Assembly (NCBI GenBank): GCA_963930775.1
Contig: OZ005689.1
Span: forward strand, 16,460,760 to 16,524,759
Length of the DNA: 64,000 bases
Source of the DNA: Cliona cf. orientalis
Lineage: Eukaryota > Porifera > Demospongiae > Clionaida > Clionaidae
Direction of reading: 5' to 3'
Each line of letters starts with the position of its first letter. Within the stretch, counting starts at the first letter, position 1. Shown piece after piece: positions 49,715 through 60,974 of this stretch. Under the pieces are notes generated by a model that saw only the letters and a program-made list of their open reading frames with translations, was not told where the DNA came from and did not search any database. Position numbers and translations under genes: made by a program.

Positions 49715-49760
49715 TAGCCTCGTACCCAGGCCTTCCTCAAAGGGCCTGGGTACGAGGCTA
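49715..49760. repeat. Short hairpin repeat
   Basis: TAGCCTCGTACCCAGGCC and GGGCCTGGGTACGAGGCTA pair around a nine-base loop. Similar sequence occurs at 46437-46490 and partly near 56711. Confidence 0.75.
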
Positions 49761-50189
49761 GTAGGTTGATAGTTATTGCGGCTTTGGATCCAATCCAGCA
49801 CCTCCGCTAAGCATAGATAGCTAGATAGATAGATTTTTATGTCACGCATCAGAATGCATCAAGCCAGACAAGTATTATTTATAGCTATTATGATATTGCC
49901 ATCTTTAGATAACCGTTCGGGATATGTACCACTTTCTAGATAAGTATAAAGCTCGTAATACCCATCCATTTTGTGTGATAGCAAATCCAAGCAAGCAGCC
50001 TGACTAACAGCAACGCACAGGTTCGCGCACGCGCGAGCGGGGTCATTCTATCCATAGAGGGGTCCATTCATGCCTCGTTACGAATGGACCGGGGGTCCAA
50101 ATATCCTTGGGGCTTTGGACCCCGGGGTCCAACTATATTCCGACACCGGGTCAACCGGCTCAAGCCACGCGCCCCAATCTACGTGTATA

Positions 50190-50826
50190 CGGAGTATGGC
50201 TGACGTAATCCCGTGGATAAATAAAGCTAGCCTTGCACTCATAGCACGCACGCTGTGTGCCATGCCACGACCAACCCGATGTTCAGAAGCTGTATGGTGC
50301 TGTCGAGTTCGTCTCCTGTGATTGAAAATTGTCAGTGTTGAGGCCAAGAGTCGGTCTCAGACTCCATCTCTGCGATCGAGGCGCCAACATCGATGTGGCT
50401 TATACTGTATAGGCGTAGGAAACGGAAGGGGGGGGGGGGGCAGTGGGGGCGCTTGCCCCCACAAGCTGCAAGTAGTGGGGGCATTGCCCCCACAACCAGA
50501 GCCATCCATCAAAATTTAATGGTTCACCACATGAAATTCATGAATAAGTGTAGCTATAAGGCATGTTCTGCTTATCTTACTGCTTACTTTTCACTGAATC
50601 TCAGTCAGAAACACTTGCCTGCCTCCTCTAGGTGCAAGCTACAGCCCCGATAGTGCATAAATGGGAGTGGTTTGAAAGTAATGTGGGTGTGGTCAAAAAA
50701 TTCGCGCGCGCTATGCGCGCAACCCTATATTCTGCCCCCACAACCTGTAGCATCTTCCTACGCCTATGTACTGTAGACGCACTATATTGACAACCTTTTA
50801 CCATACCATTATGTCAGCTACTAGGC
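50190..50826 (-). repeat. R2 repeat, reversed, split by a nested insertion
   Basis: 50190-50408 and 50767-50826 together match the first part of an R2 element in reverse: GACTCCATCTCTG, then CACTATATTGACAACCTTTT and CAGCTACT. The break is filled by the element at 50409-50766. Confidence 0.65.
50409..50766. mobile_element. hAT-like element nested in an R2 repeat
   Basis: The ends TAGGCGTAGGAA and TTCCTACGCCTA are inverted repeats. The flanks TATACTGT and TGTACTGT match at 7 of 8 bases, like an 8-bp target duplication. It contains a G run and two GGGGGC...GCCCCC hairpins. It resembles the element at 27108-27385. Confidence 0.65.
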
Positions 50827-51081
50827 ATGTGGTCAAGTTTTTCATTATGATACATCTACTTTACAGTATTATATCACCAAAAGTATTATAGTAGTGGTGT
50901 AGCTAATAGTGCAAAATTAATCATAACCATTGGAAAATTTTGTATGGTGTTGTATCATCAATTGAGTACACATCATTAACATTCATACCAGCCATATTAT
51001 TGTGTAAAATTATTTAGTAGAAAATTTCATAACTTATAATATTCATTGACACGATAAGACACCACTCAACACAAAACAAAC

Positions 51082-51270
51082 CTCCTCTTTTATTGTTGAC
51101 TCCAGCTGCTTGAGTTCCTCTCCATCTTGATTGGCCTTCCCGTCCCAGTAATGCACCAAACTCTTATTCTCCTGAATGTTCCCATCCACCTCCTCTAGTC
51201 TCTGTTGTATCCCCACCCTCACCCAGCGGACAGTGGCTGCTTTCAGGTCATCTTCAAGTTGAGATTTCTC
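51082..51270 (-). CDS. Isolated coiled-coil exon
   Basis: A 189-base exon (63 codons, phase 0 to phase 0) between a TATTATAG acceptor and a GTTTGT donor. The frame is heptad-like: KSQLEDDLKAATVRWVRVGI, QQRLEEVDGNIQENKSLV, ELKQLESTIKEE. It lies upstream, in transcription direction, of the broken death-domain gene and could be its coiled-coil exon, stranded by repeat insertions. Neighbouring exons were not found. Confidence 0.5.
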
Positions 51271-51661
51271 CTATAATATGAACACACATCCAGTTTGAGA
51301 TGTTAGTGCTGAGACAAATGAGGTGGGAATACACAACTGTACATTGACTTTCTACTAAAGCATTAATAATAATAATAATACTTTAACACTGGTTGCATCA
51401 TGCTCACACTCATAGTCAAGAGGAAGTCATGGAGTCAATACACAATCACTCAACAAACAAACCCTTCAACTTGACATCATGTACCACTTGCAGTGGTTTT
51501 AGTAGTCTACCTTTATGACAGCTAACAAATAGAGCTCTGTAGAGCACGTACCCTGCATGCACATTGTGCAGTTTACTCTGTGCATGGCTATAATTTAGTG
51601 AACTTCAGAAAAATAGTGGAAATGCTGGTTATACTGGGGATCCCGGTAACATAACAGACCG

Positions 51662-51930
51662 GATGAAGTAGGGATGGCAGTGCCAAAAACTTACACAAAC
51701 AAGGTTTGTAGGGATAACGTATCACATCCACTATACATCCCTATGCTTGCTTTTCTCGGTAATTAACATCACACACTCCTGATTCAGTATGTAAAGTGTC
51801 ACTATATTTTAAATTGATCCATGTATTGATTTTCCATTCCTGCATGCATGTGCCCCATATATAATACGGGTGTGCACAGCTACTCAAAAAGCAAGTGTAG
51901 GGATGTATAGTGGATGTGATACGTTTATTC
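51662..51930. mobile_element. Foldback element R3, first member
   Basis: The left arm GATGAAGTAGGGATGGCAG ... ACATCCACTATACATCCCTA faces the right arm TAGGGATGTATAGTGGATGT. The right arm is shorter. Confidence 0.65.
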
Positions 51931-51954
51931 TTGATCTATAATCATGAAGATTTT

Positions 51955-52366
51955 ATGGATGGAGCCCTTCTGGGACTTGAAATTCAGTGAAATATATAGA
52001 GTATCTTGCGCGTGTATCCAGCGAATACCATACAAGCAGCGTGTTGCCTTCTCTGACGAGCAGCGACGGCCGAACTTCACGCGTTCTCTAGGCTGACGTA
52101 ATCCTATATAGATAGCCCTGCGCTATATTATAGCACGTACCATGAGCAGCGACCAGTCTAGCTTTCCTGCGCTGTTGAGTTCTCAGCTTGCGTTGAAATT
52201 TTCACTATCGAGGTCCAGAGACACTCTCGGATTCCCGATGATCCGAGGCTAGTCTGCGACTGAGGCGCCGGCATCGTACTGTACAGTGAAGTGAACCCAC
52301 TATATTGACGACCTTTACCACCTACACCATTTCCACTATGCAGCTACTGAGTGCATGGTCAAGTGT
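51955..52366 (-). repeat. R2 repeat, reversed copy
   Basis: It carries the R2 blocks in reverse order, from TTCTGGGACTTGAAATTCAG to GACGACCTTTACC and GCAGCTACTGAGTGCA. The last matches the end of the R2 copy at 58959-59484. Confidence 0.65.
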
Positions 52367-52435
52367 TCATTGAATGAGCAAACCATGTAAAATGGCATTG
52401 ATGAATTACACTGAAAGCAATAAAAAAGGAACAGA

Positions 52436-52850
52436 AACAAGTACATGTATAAAAACAATTGAATGAATTGAAGGATGAAGTAGGGATGGCTGCCGGGCAG
52501 GGTCAAAAAGTATACAAACAAGATTTGTAGGGATAACCACATCCACTATACATCCCTACGCTTGCTTTTTTGAGTAGCTATATGCACGGGGAGCAAAAGT
52601 AACCAGTAATAATGCGATGAATCAAAACTGAGCCATCAGTGATAGGGGACAAAATTTCTCCCACATGTAAATCAAGAAGCTTGGATAGCACAAACAAGTC
52701 GACATCAATGGGTGCATGATAAACAAGCGTATAGGGATGTATAGTGGATGTGGTTATCCCTACAAATCTTATTTATATACTTTTTGACCCTGCCATCCCT
52801 ACTTCATCCTTCAATTCATTCAATTGTTTTTATACTTGTAGAGTAAGTAG
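52436..52850. mobile_element. Foldback element R3, second member with long arms
   Basis: The arms are about 52436-52570 and 52717-52850. They share TACATGTATAAAAACAATTG, GGATGAAGTAGGGATGG, TTTGTAGGGATAACCACATC and CACTATACATCCCTA in opposite orientation. They are almost identical, so the insertion looks young. Confidence 0.75.
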
Positions 52851-53025
52851 GGATGGCCCGGATATGATCATTACAAAAAAAGTAAATAACTCGGAGCAAA
52901 TAAATGCTAAGATTTTTAACTTTTATATTCATAATCTGCATCAAAATACCTGGAAATAATCAATCATCAAAATTATGATAATTATGTCTACTGGGTATAC
53001 GTGTCTTATTTTATTCTAACATTAG

Positions 53026-53317
53026 GCCATCCAATTGGAGCAACTGGCCTTGGATAATGTGCTGAATTATGCTGGCAGGTATGACTTTTCTTAGCCTTTT
53101 CCCCAGGGAAGCTGCTAATCACTTTTTTTCATCCTCTCATCATGGATCATAACATCTTATATTTTATGTAATACAGTTACGAGGGATGTCCAACAAGCGG
53201 CAAGTGGCTGGGGCTCAAGTTGGCCTCCAACAAAATTTTGGTATTGGTGGTGCCGCTGTTGTCACTCTCTACAAGAAATTCAATTCTGATAGGAGATCTC
53301 TACTGGCTAACCTGTAA
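53026..53317 (+). pseudogene. C-terminal fragment of an SCPx-type peroxisomal thiolase
   Basis: Two exons. 53026-53078 encodes the thiolase motif GHPIGATGLG, then a TAA (53055-53057) where the family has glutamine, then CAELCWQ. 53177-53317 encodes [20 protein letters not shown] and [13 protein letters not shown], ending SLLANL and a stop. GHPxGATG is the active-site His loop of SCPx thiolases; the missing catalytic core should lie upstream, but a foldback element sits there. The internal stop and lost 5' part mark a pseudogene. The C-terminal ANL resembles a weak peroxisomal PTS1, with no SCP2 domain after it. Confidence 0.75.
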
Positions 53318-54383
53318 TTTTTTCGTAGTTGTATAGCAATATTTTTTTATTACTGTTTATCTACTAACACTAGAAGTACAACTGCAGTTATTGACACTAT
53401 AATAATTAGCATGGCACAGTGGCATTAAGAGATTTCTCATATGAATGTTTAGGCCGAACAAAAAAATTACTTGTTTGTCGGGCATATTTTTCCTTGAATC
53501 GATGAGGGGATGAGGCTTTTTTTTTAATTGGATTTCTTTTTTTTTTTCAAACATTGAATGTACATAGAAAGTTCCGGAAAAGACATACACATTAAGAGTT
53601 AACTACAAAAGAGTCTGATATAAACACAATTCAGTCAGCTCAGTTTCCTGGCAATAGTACACTGTGTCTGGCAAGCACAGACGGTGTACACAGATATCCT
53701 CAAAACACTCACTCGAGTAGTATGGTACTATTGGGTTATTACAAGTTAAGTTCAACCTCACCATTTAATACTCTGGTGAAAACTGCAGCTGCAGAGGATA
53801 GGTCGCCTTGAAGCGGCCAAGGATAATGGGTTCAATAGTGCGAGCCACGCGCCAATTCATGATAGTACTTACATGTGGCTATGATCATGGGGATCTTTAC
53901 CAGACAAAATGTACACCAACCCCTTAAAAAAAGCCCCATGCGGGGTGGAAAATCCGATGCGGGCGGGCCTGAGAAACAATTAAATTTATTTGTGTGGCCT
54001 TACATAGAAACTGTACATCATACATGACGTCCATTGTGCAAGTATGCTAATTATATGAAAGGCATTTTTTGTGAATCTAGATCTGCTGCTCACAATAATG
54101 CCACCACTGGGCAGCAGTCTATTGCTATAGATAATATCTTGTGGCATGCACTCGAACTTCATCAGGTTGCACTCCTGTGGCGCTGCTCACGCTGAGGTAG
54201 GGGGAGGGGCTGGATGCAGGCGCTCGAGCGACGACCAGGGGGTGGAGTGCAGGGGATATGGGATGAGTTGAGACTGGTTACATGATAATACCAAGAGTAT
54301 TTAATTTAATATACTCTTGATAATACCGGTATACCATCAGCTCGCCAAGGTCCAAGTTGTCTCGTACTCTGAGCGCTGAGATA
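53318..54383. other. Intergenic; upstream region of V-ATPase subunit D
   Basis: No gene seen. There are T-rich and GC-rich patches near 53516-53550 and 53925-53970. No clear core promoter element was identified. Confidence 0.5.
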
Positions 54384-57300
54384 ATGTCGACTAAGGATCG
54401 TCTACAAGTATTTCCATCACGAATGTAAGGGCTGAAGATAATCGCTATTTTAGTATTAAAATTTCACCGAAGTGAATGTGTATAGGGTCTTGAGCCAGAT
54501 GAAAATACGGTTGAAGGGAGCTCAGAAAGGTCATAGTCTACTGAAGAGAAAGGCTGATGCACTAACTCTGAGATTCAGACAAATATTGAGCAAAATCATT
54601 GAGGTAAAATCTTATTAAAAAATTGGCATCTCAAGTAAATTTTTATTGTCGGCACTTTCATGTTTCAAACAAGTGTACTTGGTTTTCATTGGTCATTCCC
54701 TTTCAACAATGTGAGTGCATCTTGAAGGTCAAAGGTTGTGATACCTAGATAATCCTATGAGGTATTTTGCAAGTACATGTATAGTCAGAACAGTGAGCAG
54801 CTAGAGATTACGTGTATAGCTTTGAAAGGATCCATTTATCCCCATTGATTTCAGAACAGTGAGCAGCTAGTAATTACGTGTATAGCTTTGAAAGGATCCA
54901 TTTATCCCCATTGATTTGAACTATGGTTATGACATCAATACAAGTTTCCATCATTCACTGTTGTAATGCACAACGGTGTGATGTAGCTACAAAATTTAGC
55001 ATTGTTGCAGTTTAGTATTATAATAATATTATTATTGACCGCTACAGTGGGGGATAAGTGCATGGTAATGAAAATCCACGTTAGTACAATGTTTCACATG
55101 GGAGGGATACAAGAAAACTCTAGAGCAAATACCTTCGGTATTCTCTCTAGGTAAGCCATGATGGAGGGCACAGTTTGGCTAGGCTGGAGCTTGTGGCCAC
55201 ATCAGCATTTTAGTCTCCCAGTTTCCATATCAAGTACTGGAGGCTTGTATGCCCTACTTATGTTGGGGAGAACACTGAAGTCCCTTGATATATAAATGAA
55301 GCCGGGGGGGGGGGGGGGGGGGGGGGAGGGAGTGCTACTGCTAATTCACAATGTGCATTATTAGTGCCTCAAGCTGCTCTCCTGTCTTTCAGTAGCTATA
55401 AATATTCCCATTTTTTAGTATTTTGCATACATTTTCAGTATTTTACAAAGAGCTCCATGTATGATGTATGTACTGAATTCCCCCAGTTTTCAGTATTATT
55501 GAAATTTTTGTGATCAGAATTCAGTAAAAAATACCATACTTGGAGGCACTGGCATTAAATATGCAAGGACTCTTACAATTGAGCTTGAAAACATTGACAG
55601 TGAGGAGGCCTACTTTGTATTTCAATTGCAAGGTAAAATACATACTGCTAGAAATTCCAAGGGGGGGGGGGGGATCAGTGGATGAATAGAGGGAGAAGAT
55701 CACCTTTGCAGTTAGACTAGACTATGAACACTTGACCGTCTCCCCAGTAGCTGCACAGTGTAATGGTGCATGTGGTAAAAGGTCGTCAATAGAATGCGTA
55801 CACATCGATCGATGCTGGCCCGGGCCCAGAAATCATGGAGATGGCGTCTAAGATCGACTCTCAACCTTGATAGTGACAAGTTTCGATGCTTCAATCACAG
55901 AGACGAATTCGACAGCACAGTATTTCTTCCAAATTTCAGGTTGGTCACGCTGCTGTACACGCGTAAGATACTTTCTACATATTTACTGATTTTCAAGTCC
56001 CAGAAAGGCTCCAGCGAGGCCCTGGATTTTTTCATAATTACCTCATAGGTTGCATCACAATTTCATCATAATTTCACCATATATTACACCACAATTACCT
56101 CATAACCACAGACTAAGTAAATTGCTACTGGGGAAAACTTGACCATGTCCCCAGTAGTTCTAATGGTTCATATGGTAAAGGTCGTCAATATACTGCATAA
56201 GCAATGGCGCCTCAATCACAGAGATGGAGTCTGAGACTGCTCAACAATAATAAGTTTCAATCACAGGAGACGGACTCAACAGCGCCATACAGCTTCTGAA
56301 CATCAGATTGGTCGCGGCATGGCACACAGCGTGCGTGCTATATATAGCACAAGGCTACCTTTATTTATTCATGGAATTACATCAGCCAAGAGAACGTGTG
56401 AAGTTTTGCCAGCGGTACTTGTCCAAGAAAGCAGCACTCAGCTTGTAATGTATTCGCTGGATACATGGGTCAGATACTCTACATAAACATACTGATTTTC
56501 AAGTCTCAGAAAGACACCACGGTTGCGGAGGCCCTGAAATTTCAGGCAATTACATTGTACCTCATAAATTACATCATCATTACCTAATAACTGCAGAAAA
56601 GTAAATTGCTACTGGGGATGTAATTAATTTTGAGTATGCTGCTCCTACAGGTACACGTGTGGGTGCGAAAGTCACTCTGTTGTATTGGTGCATGCACATC
56701 AGGGTTGTAGCCTTGTACCCAGGCTCGTATGAGGCTAATCAAGGTTGTAGCTAGAAAATAGTGGTGGAAGCACAGCAACGACATCTGATCTTTAATTTGG
56801 GTACCATAAAACATGGAGAGGGATACAGCATACACACACAATGTATAATATACTACAGCAGTGTTTACAGTGTTACAATACTTGTGGTTGTATGCAAGGC
56901 TCCTGTTACAGCTGGATGGCTGGTAATGCTAGTATAGCTACCCAGTACGGTTTCCCATCGGACATATGGCCCTGCCCATTTCTTGGTAGGATAGTTATGG
57001 CAACATCCTATACATATACAATTTGAAGTAAGTGAGGACCTTCAAGAATTCTCTAGAGCACTTATCCCGTGTGCTGCATCTGCATGCTGCAGTGCATCTG
57101 GAGTGTGCTGAGAGTTGCAGCAGTGTGCATGTGCCTTGACGACCTTTACCTACACAACATGCTAGGTAATTGTGCATATGAGCAGAAGCACATGGGGGTG
57201 CAGTTGATAGGCGTGGCCCCAATAAATGATAGTATTTGCAAGACAGTACTTATGGGCCTTACCAAACAATTCGAAGGACAATGAAACTGAACCAAATTTT

Positions 57301-60300
57301 TTGGCGATTTTGATGGATTTGTTGTGCTTACGAGTCGCTCAGATGTGTACGTGTGTAGATCTCAAGATCTGGCGATCTTCGTGCTGATCACAAACAAACG
57401 ATTGTGCAAGCCTGAAACAAAGTATCTGAGTTGAGATGGTGATATAATATGCTGCTTAGATCTCACATAATATTATCAAAGCAGCATGTGCTTTTGCTAC
57501 TTACACTTCGCTCCGGGAGCCCATGGGTAGTGCATCAATATTAGCTTATCGATCAAATTATTGTGAAATCATGTTTGTTGATCACAGACTGTCCAAACAA
57601 ATAATTTTGTCGAGAGGGATATAAGACAAGAAAAGGAAATAATTATATGACCATGCCCCTTTTATTGAAGCCCTACCCAGTTAACATGGCAAAATAGGCC
57701 AGTCACGCCCATTTTACTGAAACATGCCTACGTATCTGCCGCGAACGGACCCAAACCCGAGGAAAACTGAGTGGAAGAGGACTTTTAGTACTATAAACTG
57801 TCGAATTTTCAGTCAGATACTAGTTTTCTTGGTGCTGAATTTAGCTATCTAGCCAAATCAGTGTATAACATATTATATGCCATGATGCATGGTGAGCGGG
57901 GTTTACACTATCCCGCTTGGAGGTATGTCGGGATGCGGGAGAATGGGAGAATCCTGCCGAAATCGGGATGGTTAGATTGATGTTCAATCGTATATGCAGA
58001 TATTGTGATAGTCACGGTGTAACATTATGCATACTATACATTTATGATTGTTATCACTGCAGTCAAAAACACTGATGGGAGAAGTAATGAAGGAGGCCAC
58101 ATTCTCACTTGCAGAGGCTAACTTTGCCGCAGGAGATTTCAGGTAATACGAATTATTCTTCAATGTCAATAACATTATAGGATTATTATTAACTTTTACA
58201 GTCAGATTGTGCTTCAAAATGTTGACAAAGCGCAGATCAAGCTGCAAACACGAAAGGATAATGTTGCAGGTATGTGCACTGCACTTAGGCTTTAGATCTC
58301 AACTATAAGTTGCCTGATATTGCCTGAGATTGACTATTTTCATCTGTTGGAGCATGTTGCAGTACAGTGCATTATTGGATAAATTGTGAGAATCCTATAG
58401 TGTCAATGTCACCAAGAGGTATCACTCCAAATTATATAAAAGTCGCCCTTGAATAAGCGCCACCCCCAATTAGTAGCCACATTCCAGCTAATAGTATATA
58501 GCCGCGGCTAGTAAATAAACACGGTATACTATTGTTAGCTAGTTGGCCTCATCTGCAGGCTATAATACGTAGCTGGGAATGGGCCTATGGACAAGGCTAG
58601 TACCATAGGTTGGGTTTTGAATGCGAGGTTCGATCTTTTTTATTATGAATTGCGAGATTTACACAAGATGCAATCAAAAGAATCGCCAAGCGCAACTGTC
58701 ACTTGAGCAGTATGCACCCCACATGCTGCCTCACAAGCCCCACCTCTATAGCCAAGATTGAGGGTGTGGCTTTCTCATTTGGCTATTTGCAATCATTAGA
58801 ATCGCAATCTGGCTTATACAGCACCATTCGGAATCATTTAACTACGCATTCAAAACCCGACCTACGGTAGCCAGTTATGTTTGCATGAGTAGTTGGCGTA
58901 CTGCTATACCTAACACTGTATAGTGGGCACTGATTGGATGGTAATGAAAATTTGATCATGCACTCAGTAGCTGCATAGCTGAAATGGTGTGTGTGGTAAA
59001 GGTCGTCAATACAGTGGGTTCACTTCACTGTACAATGCCGGCGCCTCAGTCGCAGACTATCCTCAGATCATCGGGAATTTGAGAGTGTCTCTGGACCTCG
59101 ATAGTGAAATATTTCAAACCTAAGAAGAGCTCAACAGCGCAGTATAGCTAGATTGGTCCGGCGGCACGCTGCTCATGGTGCGTGCTATATATAGCACAGG
59201 GCTATCTATATAATATTATATTATATCCACGGGATTACGTCAGCCTAGAAAACGCGTGAAGTTCGGCCGTCGCTGCTCGTCAGAGAAGGCAACACGCTGC
59301 TTGTAAGGTATTCGCTGGATACACGCACAAGATACTCTACATTTTCACTGAATTTCAAGTCCCAGAAGGGCTCAATTGAGGCCCTGAATTTCTCATAATT
59401 ACCTCATAGATTACACCATAGGTTTCATCATAATTACTCATACTTACCTAATAACCGCAAAAAAGTAAATTGTTACTGAGTGCATTATAATAATTATTAT
59501 AATGTACATTATTTGTAATTATGCACATCTATGACATTAACACATGTACACAGGTGTCACACTTCCAATCTTTGAATGTTACACTGATGAATCAGATAGT
59601 AAGTTGATTCCATGCTGATATAGCTGGTGATGTACACAGTATTGTTGCTCTTCTCCATTCAGCGTATGGATTGACAGGATTATCTCGTGGGGGTCAACAA
59701 GTAACCAAGTGCAAAGAAGTGTTTGGAAAAGCAGTAAAGCTCTTGGTCGAACTTGCTTCCCTTCAAGTATGCTGGTTTTTAATGTTGTATAATATTATCA
59801 TGTTAGTCCATGCACAGACATCCTTTGTCACCTTGGATGAAATAATCAAAGTTACCAACAGAAGAGTTAACGCTATTGAACATGGTGAGTTTGTGTGCAC
59901 TGTACATGTATGGATAGAAATACTTGCTATTCTTAATTTTGTGGTGTAGTATCACTAAGTAATCTAACTAGTGAGAGCTGCAGCCTGTTGATGACCTTTA
60001 CCTGCATATTGTGCTAGGTTGCGTGCATGAGCAGAAAGCCCATGGCCTGCAGTGGATAGAGTTAATATAGGCGTGGCCAATAAAAGACTGTTTGCATGTT
60101 TGTAAGCCTTGCCAAATGATTAGAAGCATAATGAAGCCCATTTTCAACCATTCAAACATCCGGATACATTGTGGTTTCAAACCACTCAGATGCTTAGGTC
60201 TCCAGATTTTGCGATTTTGTGCTAACAGACAGATGAACAGAACTGATTACTTTACCCCTTGCGCTTGCGTATGGGGTAATCAGTGGGCTTTTATAGCATC

Positions 60301-60974
60301 GTAGCGGTTTGGCTGCCATGTTGCACTTTCAAGCATCTAGAGATATTATAGGATGTATGCTCCAGTTTTGTTATTATAATTATTGTAATCACCCAGTGAT
60401 CATTCCACGAATTGAGAATACATTGAGGTATATAACAACAGAGCTGGATGAAAGAGAGCGTGAGGAATTTTTCAGGTATGACAATACATGATATTGTATA
60501 AAATATTATTATTTATTATGGTGCATGTATGTACACACATTATAAATTCATTATAGACTTAAGAAGATTCAACAAAAGAAAAAAATTCAGAAAGAAAAGG
60601 CTGAAAGGGAAAAGAAATTGAAGGGCATTGAACAAGGTACCAGACCTTATCTATTTTATAAATCCCAGGATAGTAGTTGAAGGCATTTCTGGAATATATT
60701 ATAATAGATGAGGCAATAGTCATTTTTATGTCATGATTGATACTAGAACACTTTTGCCTAGGCTATTAATTTGCAGAATCAGGCATTGAATTTTTGGAAA
60801 AGTGTCCCTGAGCAGTCTCAAAGCAGAGCCTGATGTCATTGACCTCTCAATAGCAATAATATAATACAGTGGTTGTTTTGATTTGTAGCTTAGATTATTA
60901 TTATTTCTCACACAGACAAGGAGGCAAAGACCATTTTTGATGCAGACCAAGATGAAGATTTATTATTCACTTAG
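54384..60974 (+). CDS. ATP6V1D: V-type proton ATPase subunit D
   Basis: Ten exons: 54384-54424, 54486-54603, 58063-58142, 58202-58269, 59554-59598, 59663-59766, 59818-59884, 60397-60475, 60557-60636 and 60916-60974. They join to 246 codons, against 247 in human. Diagnostic segments include [129 protein letters not shown] and a C-terminal DEDLLFT. Subunit D is the coiled-coil central rotor shaft of the cytosolic V1 sector, coupling ATP hydrolysis to proton pumping in endosomes and lysosomes. All splice phases agree and no lesion is seen. Introns 2, 4 and 7 are enlarged by R1 and R2 repeats. Confidence 0.95.
54786..54917. repeat. 66-bp tandem duplication in V-ATPase intron 2
   Basis: 54786-54851 and 54852-54917 are nearly identical, starting CAGAACAGTGAGCAGCTAG. 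They differ at one position (GAGATTACG versus GTAATTACG). Confidence 0.85.
55302..55326. repeat. Poly-G run in V-ATPase intron 2
   Basis: About 24 consecutive G, interrupted only at the right edge (GGGAGGGAG). A shorter G run lies near 55662-55673. Confidence 0.85.
55741..56134 (+). mobile_element. R2 element in V-ATPase intron 2 (first)
   Basis: Terminal inverted repeats TCCCCAGTAGC and GCTACTGGGGA delimit 394 bases. No coding frame; MITE-like. Confidence 0.75.
56148..56618 (+). mobile_element. R2 element in V-ATPase intron 2 (second)
   Basis: TCCCCAGTAG to CTACTGGGGA, 471 bases, only 13 bases after the first copy and in the same orientation. Confidence 0.75.
57114..57405 (-). repeat. R1 repeat, reversed, in V-ATPase intron 2
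   Basis: It contains GACGACCTTTACCTACACAA, AGGCGTGGCC and GAGTCGCTCAGATG ... AGATCTGGCGAT, the reverse of the R1 copy at 1473-1843. The terminal TTACCCC hairpin is absent. Confidence 0.6.
58959..59484 (+). mobile_element. R2 element in V-ATPase intron 4
   Basis: It starts TGCACTCAGTAGC and ends GTTACTGAGTGCA, an R2 variant with different tips but the same inner blocks (GGTAAAGGTCGTCAATA, TTTCAAGTCCCAGAA, CATAATTACCTCATAGATTA). Confidence 0.75.
59976..60280 (-). repeat. R1 repeat, reversed, in V-ATPase intron 7
   Basis: It carries the R1 blocks in reverse and ends with the hairpin TTACCCCTTGCGCTTGCGTA followed by TGGGGTAA. Confidence 0.65.

Larger units (their letters stand above)
49170..50148. 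mobile_element. Inverted-repeat element TIR-3 (about 980 bp) with GGACCCC arms
   Basis: The left end CCGGTGTCGCAGTATGATTG is followed by several GGACCCC/GGGTCC blocks. The right end, in reverse complement, reads CCGGTGTCGGAATATAGTTG with the same kind of blocks. The interior holds an 89-base palindrome (49394-49482) and a hairpin (49715-49760). No transposase frame. Confidence 0.65.
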
